Shown in pieces: positions 1 through 7,824 of a stretch of DNA of 35,654 nucleotides. Origin of the DNA: Candidatus Kuenenia stuttgartensis (lineage in GTDB: Bacteria > Planctomycetota > Planctomycetia > Pirellulales > UBA1268); assembly GCA_945865325.1 (NCBI GenBank), contig CAMBFA010000019.1:1-35654 (forward strand), written 5' to 3'. The position numbers were made by a program, and so were the translations under genes. Every line of letters begins with the position of its first letter. Positions within the stretch are counted from its first letter, which is position 1. A model generated the notes under the pieces. That model was not told the DNA's origin, ran no database searches, and worked only from the letters and a program-made list of their open reading frames with translations.

Positions 1-71
1 CCTCGCAGGGCCGTCCCGGGAGTCTTCCGGGGCGGCCCTGTCGCTTTGGGACTCGCTTCGGCCCCCTGCGG

Positions 72-862
72 TCATTCCTCGAGCTGCGCCGCATGCTTGC
101 GGTAGAGGCCGCGAAACTGGTGGTAACTGAGGCCGAGAAGGGCAGCCGCGTTCCGCTGATGGTGACGGGTGGCCAAGAGGGCCCCCCGGAGGGCCTCGAT
201 CTCCAGCCTGGCGACCGCCTCAGGCAGAGACGATGGGAGCGTGGAGCGGCCTGGCACCGCCGGCGGATCGACCGGCGCAACGCCACTGGTCGGCCCGGTC
301 TGGGTGACCTGCTCACCGGGGCGCCGGAAGGGATCGAAGTCGATCGCTTCCACCCCGACCTGCCCCCCTTCGGACCGGTGGACCGCCCGCTCGACGACGT
401 TTTTGAGTTCGCGGATGTTGCCCGGCCAGGGATGGGCTTCGAGCATCTCAACCGCGTCGGCCGCGAGCTCCCCACCCGTTCGAACGTGCCGTACTCCACC
501 ACGCGGAGGAGCTTTTCCTGCGCCTCCAGCGGCACCAGTCCAATCTCGTCGAGGAGGAGCGTGCCACCATCAGCCGCCTCGAATCTCCCCGCCCGCTCCC
601 GGGTGGCGCCGGTGAACGCCCCCTGCTCGTGTCCAAAAAGCTCCGCCTCAACCAGCGCCGGCGCCAGCGCCGCGCAATTGAGGGCCACAAGCGGCCCCTC
701 CCAACGTCGCGAGAGGTAGTGGAGCTTGGCGGCGGCCAACTCTTTCCCCGTGCCCCGCTCGCCGATGAGCAGGACCGGCCGATCGACCGTGGCCGCCCGG
801 GAGAGCCGCTCCGTGAACGCCAGGAACGCTTCCGAGCGACCGATCGCCTCTTCGACACGCAC
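72..862 (-). pseudogene. pspF: PspF-type sigma-54 activator, internally deleted and frameshifted
   Basis: Two reading frames together make a PspF-like enhancer-binding protein. The N-terminal part starts at GTG 860-862, with a GGGAG ribosome site about 9 nt upstream. It reads Walker A (GERGTGKE), the sigma-54 contact loop GAFTGA, and Walker B (LLLDEIG), and runs to a YGTFERVG stretch near position 480. The match then jumps, in another frame, to [19 protein letters not shown], the PspF-type DFDPFRRP segment and the Fis-type helix-turn-helix ending [15 protein letters not shown], with its stop at 72-74. Compared with recalled E. coli PspF, about 75 residues are missing between the two parts, including the sensor I and arginine-finger region. 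The AAA+ motor should therefore be dead. It lies divergent to pspA, the expected arrangement. A sequencing or assembly error is the main alternative. Confidence 0.82.
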
Positions 863-962
863 GGCGATATCTCCCAGACGCTAAACGTGGCTAAAAATGC
901 CATTCATAAGCATATTCAGCCAAAAACTGGATTTCCAGCCACCCCATCACGCTCGCTCAGGA

Positions 963-1094
963 GGGGCCGCCCCCTGCCGTCGAGCGGCCTTGCCGGCAAG
1001 CGGAGCCACGGAGGGCGAAGCGCAGGCGGCATGGAGTGAGCGCAGGCCCGGAAGGCCGAAGCGAACGTCCGGCGAGGCGGCAGGGGGCGGCCCC
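963..1094. repeat. Inverted-repeat-bounded element between pspF and pspA
   Basis: A perfect 17-bp inverted repeat (GGGGCCGCCCCCTGCCG at 963-979, its complement at 1078-1094) encloses a 98-bp core. The core holds a 12-bp palindrome CTTGCCGGCAAG (989-1000) and two copies of GCGCAGGC (1020-1027 and 1040-1047). The element is about 132 bp and has no convincing coding content. It fills much of the 366-bp gene-free stretch between pspF and pspA. It could be a MITE- or REP-like mobile repeat or a strong secondary structure; I see no second copy in this window. Confidence 0.5.
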
Positions 1095-1159
1095 GACCCA
1101 CGCCAAGCCCGAGCCCCATCGTTCCCCGCCGCCGCGACACAGACCCCGTCCAGTCGCTC

Positions 1160-1175
1160 TGGCACGCGATTCGCA
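1160..1175 (+). promoter_or_regulatory. Sigma-54 (-24/-12) promoter of the psp operon
   Basis: TGGCACGCGATTCGCA matches the sigma-54 consensus TGGCAC-N5-TTGCA with a single mismatch, and the invariant GG and GC are separated by exactly 10 nt. It ends 53 nt before the pspA ATG on the coding strand. Phage-shock operons are classically sigma-54 dependent and activated by PspF, which fits the divergent pspF remnant. Confidence 0.78.
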
Positions 1176-1228
1176 GATCTTCCTCGCATCCCGACCCAAC
1201 AACGCCCTTCCCCCCTCAGGAGCTTCCC

Positions 1229-1900
1229 ATGGGTGTCTTCACCCGACTCAAGGACATCATCAATTCCAACCTCAACGCGATGCTCGACGCCGCCGAAGAC
1301 CCCGACAAGCTCATCCGCCTGATGATCCAGGAAATGGAAGACACGCTCGTCGAGGTGAAGGCCAACTGCGCCGGGGCGATTGCCGCCCGGAAGCGGGCCG
1401 AGCGGGCCGTGGCCACGGCCGAGACGGCGATTGCCACCTGGGAAGAGCGATCGCGGCTGGCGCTCGAGAAGGGGAGGGAAGACCTTGCCCTCGAGGCGAT
1501 CCGCGAGCGCCGCCGGCTCGAAGACCTCCGCGACGCCCATGCCAAGGAAGCGACCGGCTGCGAGGAGGTCGTCGCCCGCTACAAGGAGGACATCGGCGCG
1601 GTCGAGGCAAAGCTTGTCGACGCCCGGCAGCGGCACCGGCTCCTCGTCCAGCGGCACAAGCGTGCCACCACGCACGAGCGCACCCGGGGGGTGATCGAGC
1701 GCGTCACCCGGTACGATGCGGTGACGAAGTTCGACCAGCTCGAGCAGCGGATCGAGCGGATGGAGGCTTTCCAAGAGATCAGTCCCGATCTCCACAAGCC
1801 GTCGCTCGAGGAGGCGTATGCGGCCCTCAAGGAATCCGACGCGATCGAGGAGGAATTGGCTCGTCTCAAGCGGGAACCGCGGCGGCCGGCGGCGAACTGA
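1229..1900 (+). CDS. pspA: Phage shock protein A
   Basis: This 223-residue protein of the PspA/IM30 (ESCRT-III-like) family maintains the inner membrane under stress. It begins with the characteristic amphipathic helix MGVFTRLKDIINSNLNAMLD, then DAAEDPDKLIRLMIQEMED, and continues as a long Arg/Glu/Ala-rich coiled coil to about residue 190. The length matches the family (about 220). An AGGAG at 1218-1222 supports the ATG at 1229. In the classical system PspA binds and inhibits PspF in resting cells; here the adjacent pspF is broken, so that loop may be lost. It is the first gene after the sigma-54 promoter and is followed by two PspC-domain genes on the same strand. Confidence 0.96.
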   Translation: MGVFTRLKDIINSNLNAMLDAAEDPDKLIRLMIQEMEDTLVEVKANCAGAIAARKRAERAVATAETAIATWEERSRLALEKGREDLALEAIRERRRLEDLRDAHAKEATGCEEVVARYKEDIGAVEAKLVDARQRHRLLVQRHKRATTHERTRGVIERVTRYDAVTKFDQLEQRIERMEAFQEISPDLHKPSLEEAYAALKESDAIEEELARLKREPRRPAAN

Positions 1901-1959
1901 CCGTCGGCTGCCAACGTTCACGCAGGTTCGATCCCAACACTCTAGCTTCCGAGAGATCC

Positions 1960-2235
1960 ATGACTCCGCTCCTCGGCATGTTCGGCTTCTTCGAGATCGT
2001 CGTCTACGCGGCGGTGGCAGCGATCGTTTTGCCCGCGCTTCTGTCGGCCTGGCCGTCGCGGCCCGGGCCGCGCTGCCTCGGCGTCTGCTGGCGGCTGGCC
2101 CGCCGGCAGGGGCTGCCGGTGCTCGCCGTCCGGATCCTCGCCGTGGCGGCGATTTTCCTCTCGGGCGTCGGCCCGGGGCTGTGCGTCTACCTGCTCCTCG
2201 GCTGCGTTCTCCCCGCCTCCACGGATCGCATCTGA
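1960..2235 (+). CDS. PspC-domain membrane protein
   Basis: A small 91-residue protein. Residues 8-29 form a hydrophobic helix (FGFFEIVVYAAVAAIVLPAL). Residues 38-84 are a PspC domain: the RCLGVCWRLARRQGLPVLAVRIL motif followed by a second hydrophobic helix ending YLLLGCVLP. PspC proteins sit in the inner membrane and, in enterobacteria, recruit PspA during envelope stress. The gene starts 59 nt after pspA, and its TGA is separated by one base from the ATG of the PspC-kinase gene, so the three are very probably one operon. The start is the first ATG that leaves a complete membrane helix; a much longer reading frame from 1036 overlaps pspA and is not credible. Confidence 0.85.
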   Translation: MTPLLGMFGFFEIVVYAAVAAIVLPALLSAWPSRPGPRCLGVCWRLARRQGLPVLAVRILAVAAIFLSGVGPGLCVYLLLGCVLPASTDRI

Positions 2236-2236
2236 C

Positions 2237-4222
2237 ATGAGCCCGATCGAATACCTCTTCGTGTTCTCCGTCGGGGCGCTCATGCTCGGGGCTTTCGGCG
2301 TGATCTCCACCGGGGTGGTGGCCCTGCTAACGCCGTCACGGAGCTCCTGCCTCCTCGGCGTCTGCTTGCGTTTGGGGAGAGGCCTCGACGTCCCCGTGCG
2401 CGGCATCCGTTTCCTCGTCGCGATGATCACGCTGTTCACGGGGATCATCCCCGGCGTTTACATTTATCTGATCGCGGGGGTGGTGCAGTCGTGGTCAGAC
2501 TCTCCCAGAGAAGATTTGACTCCGGGCTTTGCATCGACCGATCAGGGGCCCCTTCTTCTCGGCGTCTGCCGGCGACTCGCGGCCCGGCTCGATGTGCCAA
2601 CCGGCCCAGTGCGAGAACTCGTCGTCCTCGCCTTGCTCTTTAGCGGCGTCATCCCCGGTGTGGCGCTTTATTTCACGGTCGCGTTCTTCCGCATCGTCCT
2701 CCACACCGATCATGCCCAGAGGAAGCTCGGCCGCTTCGACCATTCGCTTGACGAACTCCGTCACGACGTGTCGTCGGCTTCCGCTTGGACCGGGGCCCGG
2801 GTGGCTGCGCCCGCTGGCCCACGGCGCATCGGCCGCTACCAGATCATCGGCGAGCTCGGCCGCGGCGGCATGGGGACGGTCTACCGGGGCCGCGACGAGG
2901 CGCTTCACCGCGACGCCGCCGTGAAGGTGATCCGACCGCTGCCGGGAGAGGATGCCGGGACGCTTGGCCGTTTCGGCGAAGAGGCGCGCGCCGCTGCGTC
3001 GCTTGCCTCCCCGCACATCGTCCAGATCTATGAGTTCGACCCGGTCGCCAAGCCCCCATTCATGGCGATGGAGCTCGTGCCGGGCTTGAGCCTCCAGCAG
3101 ATGGTGAAGGGAAGGGGGGCGATCCCGGCGGCGACGGTGATCGACTGCGCGCTGCAGGTCCTCGACGGGCTCGACACGGCCCACGCCGCGGGGATCGTCC
3201 ACCGCGACATCAAGCCGGCAAACATTCTCCTCGCCACGACCGGCCCCGCCGCCGGCACCTACAAGCTCACCGATTTCGGTCTCGCCCGCAGCCCCGATCG
3301 GCAGCACACGCTTACCGCCTCGGGCTCGCTCCTCGGCACGCTCACCTACCTCGCGCCGGAAGTCGCCCTCGGCGACGAGGCCACTCCGTCGAGCGATCTC
3401 TACAGCCTTGGCGCTACGCTCCACGAAATGCTCACCGGCCGGCCGCCGCTGTCGGCCTCGAGCCCCCTCAAGCTCCTCCGGAAAATCTCGACCGAACCGA
3501 TCCCGTCGATTCGCTCGCTGTGCCCCGACCTCCCCGCCGACGTCGCCGCCTGGCTCGACCGGCTCGTCGCCCCAGATCCGCTCGATCGCTTTTCCTCGGC
3601 GGCATCGGCCGCCGCCGCCCTCGCGGGTCTGCCCGCAGCCGCCGGCGCGACGACCGACCTCCGCGCCATGCCCCCGAAGGCCCCCGCCGCCCCGCCGCCA
3701 CTGCCCGACGCCGCTCCCCGGCACCGGCGGGCCACGCCGGCGGCCAAGCGCGAATACGAATCAGCCGCTGACGCTCGCTTCGACGGCGTCCTCGAACGGG
3801 CCGCGGCTCTCGAAGCGAGTGGCCACGATCTCCTCGGCGAGGAGACCGTCACCGACATCGCCCGCGAGCTCAACCTCGACGCCGGTGAAGTCCGCGCCAT
3901 CCTCCGCGCCCATCGGCAGGGAAGGGGAGGGCGGGGCCGCGACGCCGACAGCATCGCCGGGGTGTTTGGCGAGGCGCTCGGCCAGAAGGATCGGCGGGGC
4001 GAAGACGGCGATCGCTGGGGCGGGGCCAGTCCGCTTGTCGACCATCGGGCGAGGCCGCGGGGGCCACGCTTCGTGTTTGTCGGTGCTTTCCCTATCATCG
4101 CACTGGCCGTCGCATTGGCCATCCTCCTGATCTTCGGCACTAGGGCGTCCGAGGGTGGGGCGATTGTCGTCGGCGTACTTGTCGCATTGGCCATCCTCCT
4201 GATTCCTGATCTTCGGCACTAG
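2237..4222 (+). CDS. Ser/Thr protein kinase fused to two PspC domains (C-terminus frameshifted)
   Basis: This 661-residue product is a fusion. Residues 1-32 are a membrane helix. Two PspC-like units follow, at 38-82 (LLGVCLRLGRGLDVPVRGIRFL) and 107-150 (LLGVCRRLAARLDVPTGPVREL), each ending in a membrane helix. A complete Hanks-type kinase spans about 198-455: glycine loop ELGRGGMGTVY at 206-216, Lys230, HRD 322-324, DFG 346-348, APE 373-375. A proline-rich linker, a small helical region (about 505-560) and two hydrophobic helices (611-634, 641-656) follow. It probably couples envelope stress to phosphorylation (inference). A single extra 7-bp unit at 4203-4209 shifts the frame. Without it the protein would run to 4550, about 768 residues, with a further proline-rich tail and a last membrane helix. 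Confidence 0.88.
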   Translation: MSPIEYLFVFSVGALMLGAFGVISTGVVALLTPSRSSCLLGVCLRLGRGLDVPVRGIRFLVAMITLFTGIIPGVYIYLIAGVVQSWSDSPREDLTPGFASTDQGPLLLGVCRRLAARLDVPTGPVRELVVLALLFSGVIPGVALYFTVAFFRIVLHTDHAQRKLGRFDHSLDELRHDVSSASAWTGARVAAPAGPRRIGRYQIIGELGRGGMGTVYRGRDEALHRDAAVKVIRPLPGEDAGTLGRFGEEARAAASLASPHIVQIYEFDPVAKPPFMAMELVPGLSLQQMVKGRGAIPAATVIDCALQVLDGLDTAHAAGIVHRDIKPANILLATTGPAAGTYKLTDFGLARSPDRQHTLTASGSLLGTLTYLAPEVALGDEATPSSDLYSLGATLHEMLTGRPPLSASSPLKLLRKISTEPIPSIRSLCPDLPADVAAWLDRLVAPDPLDRFSSAASAAAALAGLPAAAGATTDLRAMPPKAPAAPPPLPDAAPRHRRATPAAKREYESAADARFDGVLERAAALEASGHDLLGEETVTDIARELNLDAGEVRAILRAHRQGRGGRGRDADSIAGVFGEALGQKDRRGEDGDRWGGASPLVDHRARPRGPRFVFVGAFPIIALAVALAILLIFGTRASEGGAIVVGVLVALAILLIPDLRH

Positions 4223-4223
4223 G
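4109..4223 (+). repeat. 72-bp-spaced tandem duplication in the kinase tail, with 7-bp unit insertion
   Basis: A 36-bp segment starting GTCGCATTGGCCATCCTCC (4109-4144) recurs 72 bp later (4181-4223). In the second copy CTCCTGA (4196-4202) is followed by an extra TTCCTGA (4203-4209). The 72-bp step is in frame (24 codons, duplicating a membrane-helix stretch VALAILLI), but the extra 7 bp moves the frame into TAG at 4220-4222. Confidence 0.9.
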
Positions 4224-4550
4224 AGCGGCTCGACCGCTCGTCCGCAGCCCCCCCCGCCACGGCCCGACGTTGTCGTGCCGACGGACACATCGGCCCCACA
4301 ACTCCCGCAGGCCGAGGCCGACCCGAGCTCAGCCACGCTCCACAATGCCTTCCCCGGCCATTCACTCCCGTCCGCCCAGCCCCCCGGCACGGTGTCCACG
4401 CCCTACCTCGCCCCTCCCCCTCGCCAGATGTTCCGCGAGAAGATTGGAACTCCGACCGGCATCGGCGCCATTCTTATCAGCTCATTCGCACTCGGCTTCG
4501 CGCTCGTTTGGCGAGCGATCCGCCGGCGACACAGCCGGAACTGGCCTTGA
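4224..4550 (+). pseudogene. Detached C-terminal tail of the PspC-kinase
   Basis: Directly after the kinase stop, the frame that would be read without the 7-bp insertion stays open for 109 codons to TGA at 4548-4550. It encodes a Pro/Thr/Ser-rich linker (starting SGSTARPQPPPPRPDVVVP) followed by a hydrophobic helix (IGAILISSFALGFALVWRAI) and a basic end (RRRHSRNWP). That is the normal layout for the end of a membrane-anchored planctomycete kinase. It has no convincing start of its own (first ATG at 4275, no ribosome site). It is best read as the lost C-terminus, or as the expressed C-terminus if the insertion is a sequencing error or phase-variable. Confidence 0.7.
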
Positions 4551-4614
4551 GCCACGGGCCCTCGGCCGCGACGATCCTGCCCCCTGCGGCCCGGTCCGGC
4601 CGCACCTTCGTGGG

Positions 4615-5790
4615 ATGCCGCCGATGCCACGCCCCCGCCGCCGGCCCTTCGCCCTCGTTCGCCTCGCGCCGCTCCTTGCCGCCGCGCTCGCCGCGTTCGC
4701 GGCGCCGATGTCGCTGGCCCAGGCTCCGCTTCCCTCCCCCGCCGGCGCTCCCTACGGCGCGATCGTCCCCACGCTCCAACTCCCTCCCCCCGGCCAGTCA
4801 CTCCCCCCGCCGGCCGTCCTGCCGCTCCCGGCGGCCCCGGCCCCGGCGATGGTGCCGGCCCCAACGCTCCCGGGGATCGTCCAGCCGCTCCCGCCGCCGC
4901 CGCCGACGCCCCTCTTCCCGTTCCCAGGATTCTCCTCGCCGACAACCTCCCCCGACCCCTTCGCGCCGCTCCCCCCCGGCGCGGTCATCGGCCCCGGTGG
5001 CCCGGTCGCGCCCGGCCCGCCGCCAGCCCCAAGCAACAGCGTCGTCATCCCGCCGATCGATGCCGAGGTCGTCTGGCAGCAGATGGTCGACACGATGGAC
5101 GACTTCTTCAAGATCCAGTCGGAGCAGCGCGTCGTGTTTGCCAACGGCATCCCGGCCGAGGGGCGGATCGACACCTACCCCCAGACCGGCGCGACGCTCC
5201 TCGAACCGTGGCGCGGCGATTCGGTCGGCTTCCGTGAGCGGCTCGAATCGACGCTCCAGTCGATCCGCCGCTCGGGCTCAATGCGGCTGATCCCCGATCC
5301 ATCCGGGTGGCGGGTCGAGGCGGTGGTGCTCAAGGAGCTCGAAAACCTTTCCCGGCCGATGCGGGCCACCGCCGGCGGGGCGTCGTTTCGCAACGACGAT
5401 TCGCTCTACCGCTACGGCACACCGCTCCCCACACTCGGCCAGCAGGTCGGCGACCAGCCGCGGCCCGTCGCCAATCCGACGCCGAACCTCGGCTGGATCC
5501 CGCTCGGCCGCGACCCGCTCCTCGAGCAGAAGATGCTCGGCAAAATCCTCGGCCGGCTCGGCGTGGCGCCGGTGCCACAGGCCGGCCCCGCCTACCAAGC
5601 CGCCGATCCCGCCACCGGCCTCCCCGCCACACTCCCCGGCCCGGCCGCCAGCACGACCAGTGCCGCCCCGCTGCCGACAGGCCCGGTCTACGGAGCCCCC
5701 CTCCGCCCCGACCAACTCCCCCCCGGCGCCCTTGTCGCCCCCGGGCCACCGGTCCCGATCGAATCGCTCCCGCTGCCAGCGCCGAGATAG
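4615..5790 (+). CDS. Secreted proline-rich protein, planctomycete-type family of unknown function
   Basis: A 391-residue protein with a signal peptide (basic MPRPRRRPFALVR, then a hydrophobic alanine/leucine core, likely cleavage after SLA or AQA near residue 36). Residues 38-148 are extremely Pro/Ala-rich with runs of PPPP. A conserved-looking core spans about 149-270: VVWQQMVDTMDDFFKIQSEQRV, EGRIDTYPQTGATLLEPW, ESTLQSIRRSGSMRLIPDPSGWRVEAVVLKELENL, ATAGGASFRNDDSLYR. I recall similar signal-peptide proteins in other planctomycetes but know no function. The tail is again Pro-rich. The start could equally be ATG 4624. It follows the kinase on the same strand; whether they share a transcript is unclear. 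Confidence 0.75.
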   Translation: MPPMPRPRRRPFALVRLAPLLAAALAAFAAPMSLAQAPLPSPAGAPYGAIVPTLQLPPPGQSLPPPAVLPLPAAPAPAMVPAPTLPGIVQPLPPPPPTPLFPFPGFSSPTTSPDPFAPLPPGAVIGPGGPVAPGPPPAPSNSVVIPPIDAEVVWQQMVDTMDDFFKIQSEQRVVFANGIPAEGRIDTYPQTGATLLEPWRGDSVGFRERLESTLQSIRRSGSMRLIPDPSGWRVEAVVLKELENLSRPMRATAGGASFRNDDSLYRYGTPLPTLGQQVGDQPRPVANPTPNLGWIPLGRDPLLEQKMLGKILGRLGVAPVPQAGPAYQAADPATGLPATLPGPAASTTSAAPLPTGPVYGAPLRPDQLPPGALVAPGPPVPIESLPLPAPR

Positions 5791-6008
5791 CCTCGGGCTT
5801 CCCCGATCCTTGGCTCAAACGTGGCTTCGGGGTCGCGTCAGCGTGGGCTGCTTCTTGACAACGCACAGGCGAGGCGGGGATCGGCGAACGCTTGAGGAGT
5901 GACGAGGTCCTCCGAGAAACGACGAAACTTTTGCCGGCCCCGCCGACGAATCACCCACAGGCTCGAGCCCTAGAGAGCCCCGAGAGGGCCGTCTCAATGA
6001 GCCCCCGG

Positions 6009-7694
6009 TCAGCGCGGCTCGTCGGTGACGCAGCCCTCGCTTGCCGGGGCGACGCAGCGGATGTACTTGGCGAGGATGCCACGCGTGGCTTTCAGCGGCG
6101 GCGCGGTCCAGACGGCACGGCGCTTGGCGAGATCGGCGTCGGAGACGGCAACATCGAGGCGGCCGCTGTCGCCGTCGATCGTCACCTTGTCGCCATCGTG
6201 CACCAGCGCGATCGGCCCACCTTCCTGCGCCTCCGGGACGACATGCCCGACGATGAAGCCGTGGGAGCCGCCGGAAAAGCGGCCGTCGGTGATCAGCGCC
6301 ACGTCGTTGCCCATGCCGGCGCCCATCAGGGCCGAGGTCGGCGTGAGCATCTCGGGCATCCCCGGGCCCCCCTTCGGCCCCTCGTAGCGGATGATGATCA
6401 CGTCGCCGCGCTGGATCTTCCCCTGCTCGAGGGCGGCGAGCATCGCCTCCTCGCTGTCGAAGACGCGGGCCGGCCCCTCGAACCGGGCCCCTTCCTTGCC
6501 GGTGATCTTCCCGACGGCGGTGCCGGGGGCGAGGTTGCCCTGGAGGATCGTGATGTGGCCGGTCGCCTTGATCGGCTCCTCGAGCGGATGGATCACCTTC
6601 TGCCCCGGCGTCAGGCCTTTGTTCGTGGCGAGGTTCTCAGCCAGCGTTTTGCCGGTGCAGGTGAGGCAGTCGCCGTCGAGGAGCCCCTTGTCGAGCATGT
6701 ACTTCATGAAGCCGCTGGTGCCGCCGACGGCGTGGAGATCCTCCTGGACATAGCGGCCACTCGGCTTCAAATCGGCGATGTAGGGAATGCGGCGGGCAAC
6801 GGCCTGGAAGTCGGCGGGGGTGAGCTCGACTTCGACGGCGCGGGCCATGGCGATGAGGTGGAGGACGGCGTTGGTTGAGCCGCCGAGGGCCATCGTCACC
6901 ACGATCGCGTTTTCGAAGGCGCGGCGGGTCATGATGTCGCGGGGCTTGATGTCACGCTCGAGGAGGTTCTTGACCGCGGCCCCGGCTCGGCGGCATTCGT
7001 CGAGCTTGGCTGGATCGACCGCCGGGATGCTGGCGCTGTCGGGAAGCGACATGCCGAGGGCCTCGATCGCCGTGGCCATCGTGTTGGCGGTATACATGCC
7101 GCCGCAGGCGCCGGCGCCGGGGCAGGCCTGACGAACGACACTCGCACGGCGCACGTCGTCGATCCGCCCGGAGACGTATTCCCCGTAGCACTGGAAGGCC
7201 GAGACGATGTCCAGCGGCGTGCCGTCGGCGAGGTGGCCGGCCCGGATCGTGCCGCCATACACCATCAGCGCCGGCCGATTGAGCCGTCCCATCGCGATCA
7301 AACAGCCGGGCATGTTCTTGTCGCAGCCGGGGATCGCCACCATGCCGTCGTACCACTGGGCCTGCATCACCGTCTCGATCGAGTCGGCGATGATGTCGCG
7401 GGAGGGGAGCGAGAAGCTCATCCCGTCGGTCCCCATCGAAATCCCGTCGCTGACGCCGATGGTGTTGAACCGCATCCCCACCATGCCGGCAGCCGTCACC
7501 CCCTCCTTGACGACCGCCGCCAGCTCACCGAGATGCATGTTGCACGTGTTGCCGTCGTACCACATGCTCGCGATCCCGACCTGGGCCTTGTCGAGGTCGG
7601 CCGGCTGCAGGCCGGTGCCGAGGAGCATGGCCTGCGAGGCGCCCTGCGAGCGGGGCTGCGTGATCCGGGAGCTGGTGCGGTTGATGGCGGCCAT
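6009..7694 (-). CDS. ilvD: Dihydroxy-acid dehydratase
   Basis: This 561-residue IlvD/Edd-family enzyme dehydrates 2,3-dihydroxy-3-methylbutanoate and -pentanoate to the 2-keto acids in valine, leucine and isoleucine synthesis. The three iron-sulfur cysteines are visible in conserved contexts: Cys51 (GNTCNMH), Cys124 ([10 protein letters not shown]) and Cys197 ([12 protein letters not shown]). The motif [10 protein letters not shown] and the C-terminal [21 protein letters not shown] stretch are also present. The length is typical. The ATG at 7692-7694 gives [12 protein letters not shown], a normal start for the short [2Fe-2S]-type enzymes. It stands alone, convergent with the secreted protein gene and divergent from the HAD gene. 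Confidence 0.97.
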   Translation of the reverse strand: MAAINRTSSRITQPRSQGASQAMLLGTGLQPADLDKAQVGIASMWYDGNTCNMHLGELAAVVKEGVTAAGMVGMRFNTIGVSDGISMGTDGMSFSLPSRDIIADSIETVMQAQWYDGMVAIPGCDKNMPGCLIAMGRLNRPALMVYGGTIRAGHLADGTPLDIVSAFQCYGEYVSGRIDDVRRASVVRQACPGAGACGGMYTANTMATAIEALGMSLPDSASIPAVDPAKLDECRRAGAAVKNLLERDIKPRDIMTRRAFENAIVVTMALGGSTNAVLHLIAMARAVEVELTPADFQAVARRIPYIADLKPSGRYVQEDLHAVGGTSGFMKYMLDKGLLDGDCLTCTGKTLAENLATNKGLTPGQKVIHPLEEPIKATGHITILQGNLAPGTAVGKITGKEGARFEGPARVFDSEEAMLAALEQGKIQRGDVIIIRYEGPKGGPGMPEMLTPTSALMGAGMGNDVALITDGRFSGGSHGFIVGHVVPEAQEGGPIALVHDGDKVTIDGDSGRLDVAVSDADLAKRRAVWTAPPLKATRGILAKYIRCVAPASEGCVTDEPR

Positions 7695-7824
7695 GGCGCG
7701 GAAGGATCCTTGGGGAAGTGTTCGCGGCGGAGGGGGCGAAGCGGCCTAGCCCGGAGCGACGCCGAGCGGGCAGAATAGCCTTTCACAAACCCGTTGGAAA
7801 GCGACCGGAGACTCCTGCGCCACC

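Noticed and set aside
448-903. 151-codon leftward frame starting MAFLATFSV
   Set aside because: It is out of frame with the PspF motifs; the correct frame over the same DNA gives Walker A, GAFTGA and Walker B from GTG 862.
1036-1959. Long upstream part of the open frame that ends at 2235
   Set aside because: It overlaps pspA in another frame and reads Arg/Pro/Gly-rich shadow sequence; only the part from ATG 1960 has membrane helices and a PspC domain.
4275-4550. Independent small membrane protein gene
   Set aside because: No ribosome site, and the frame continues without a stop into the kinase frame once the 7-bp insertion is removed; it is treated as the detached kinase tail.
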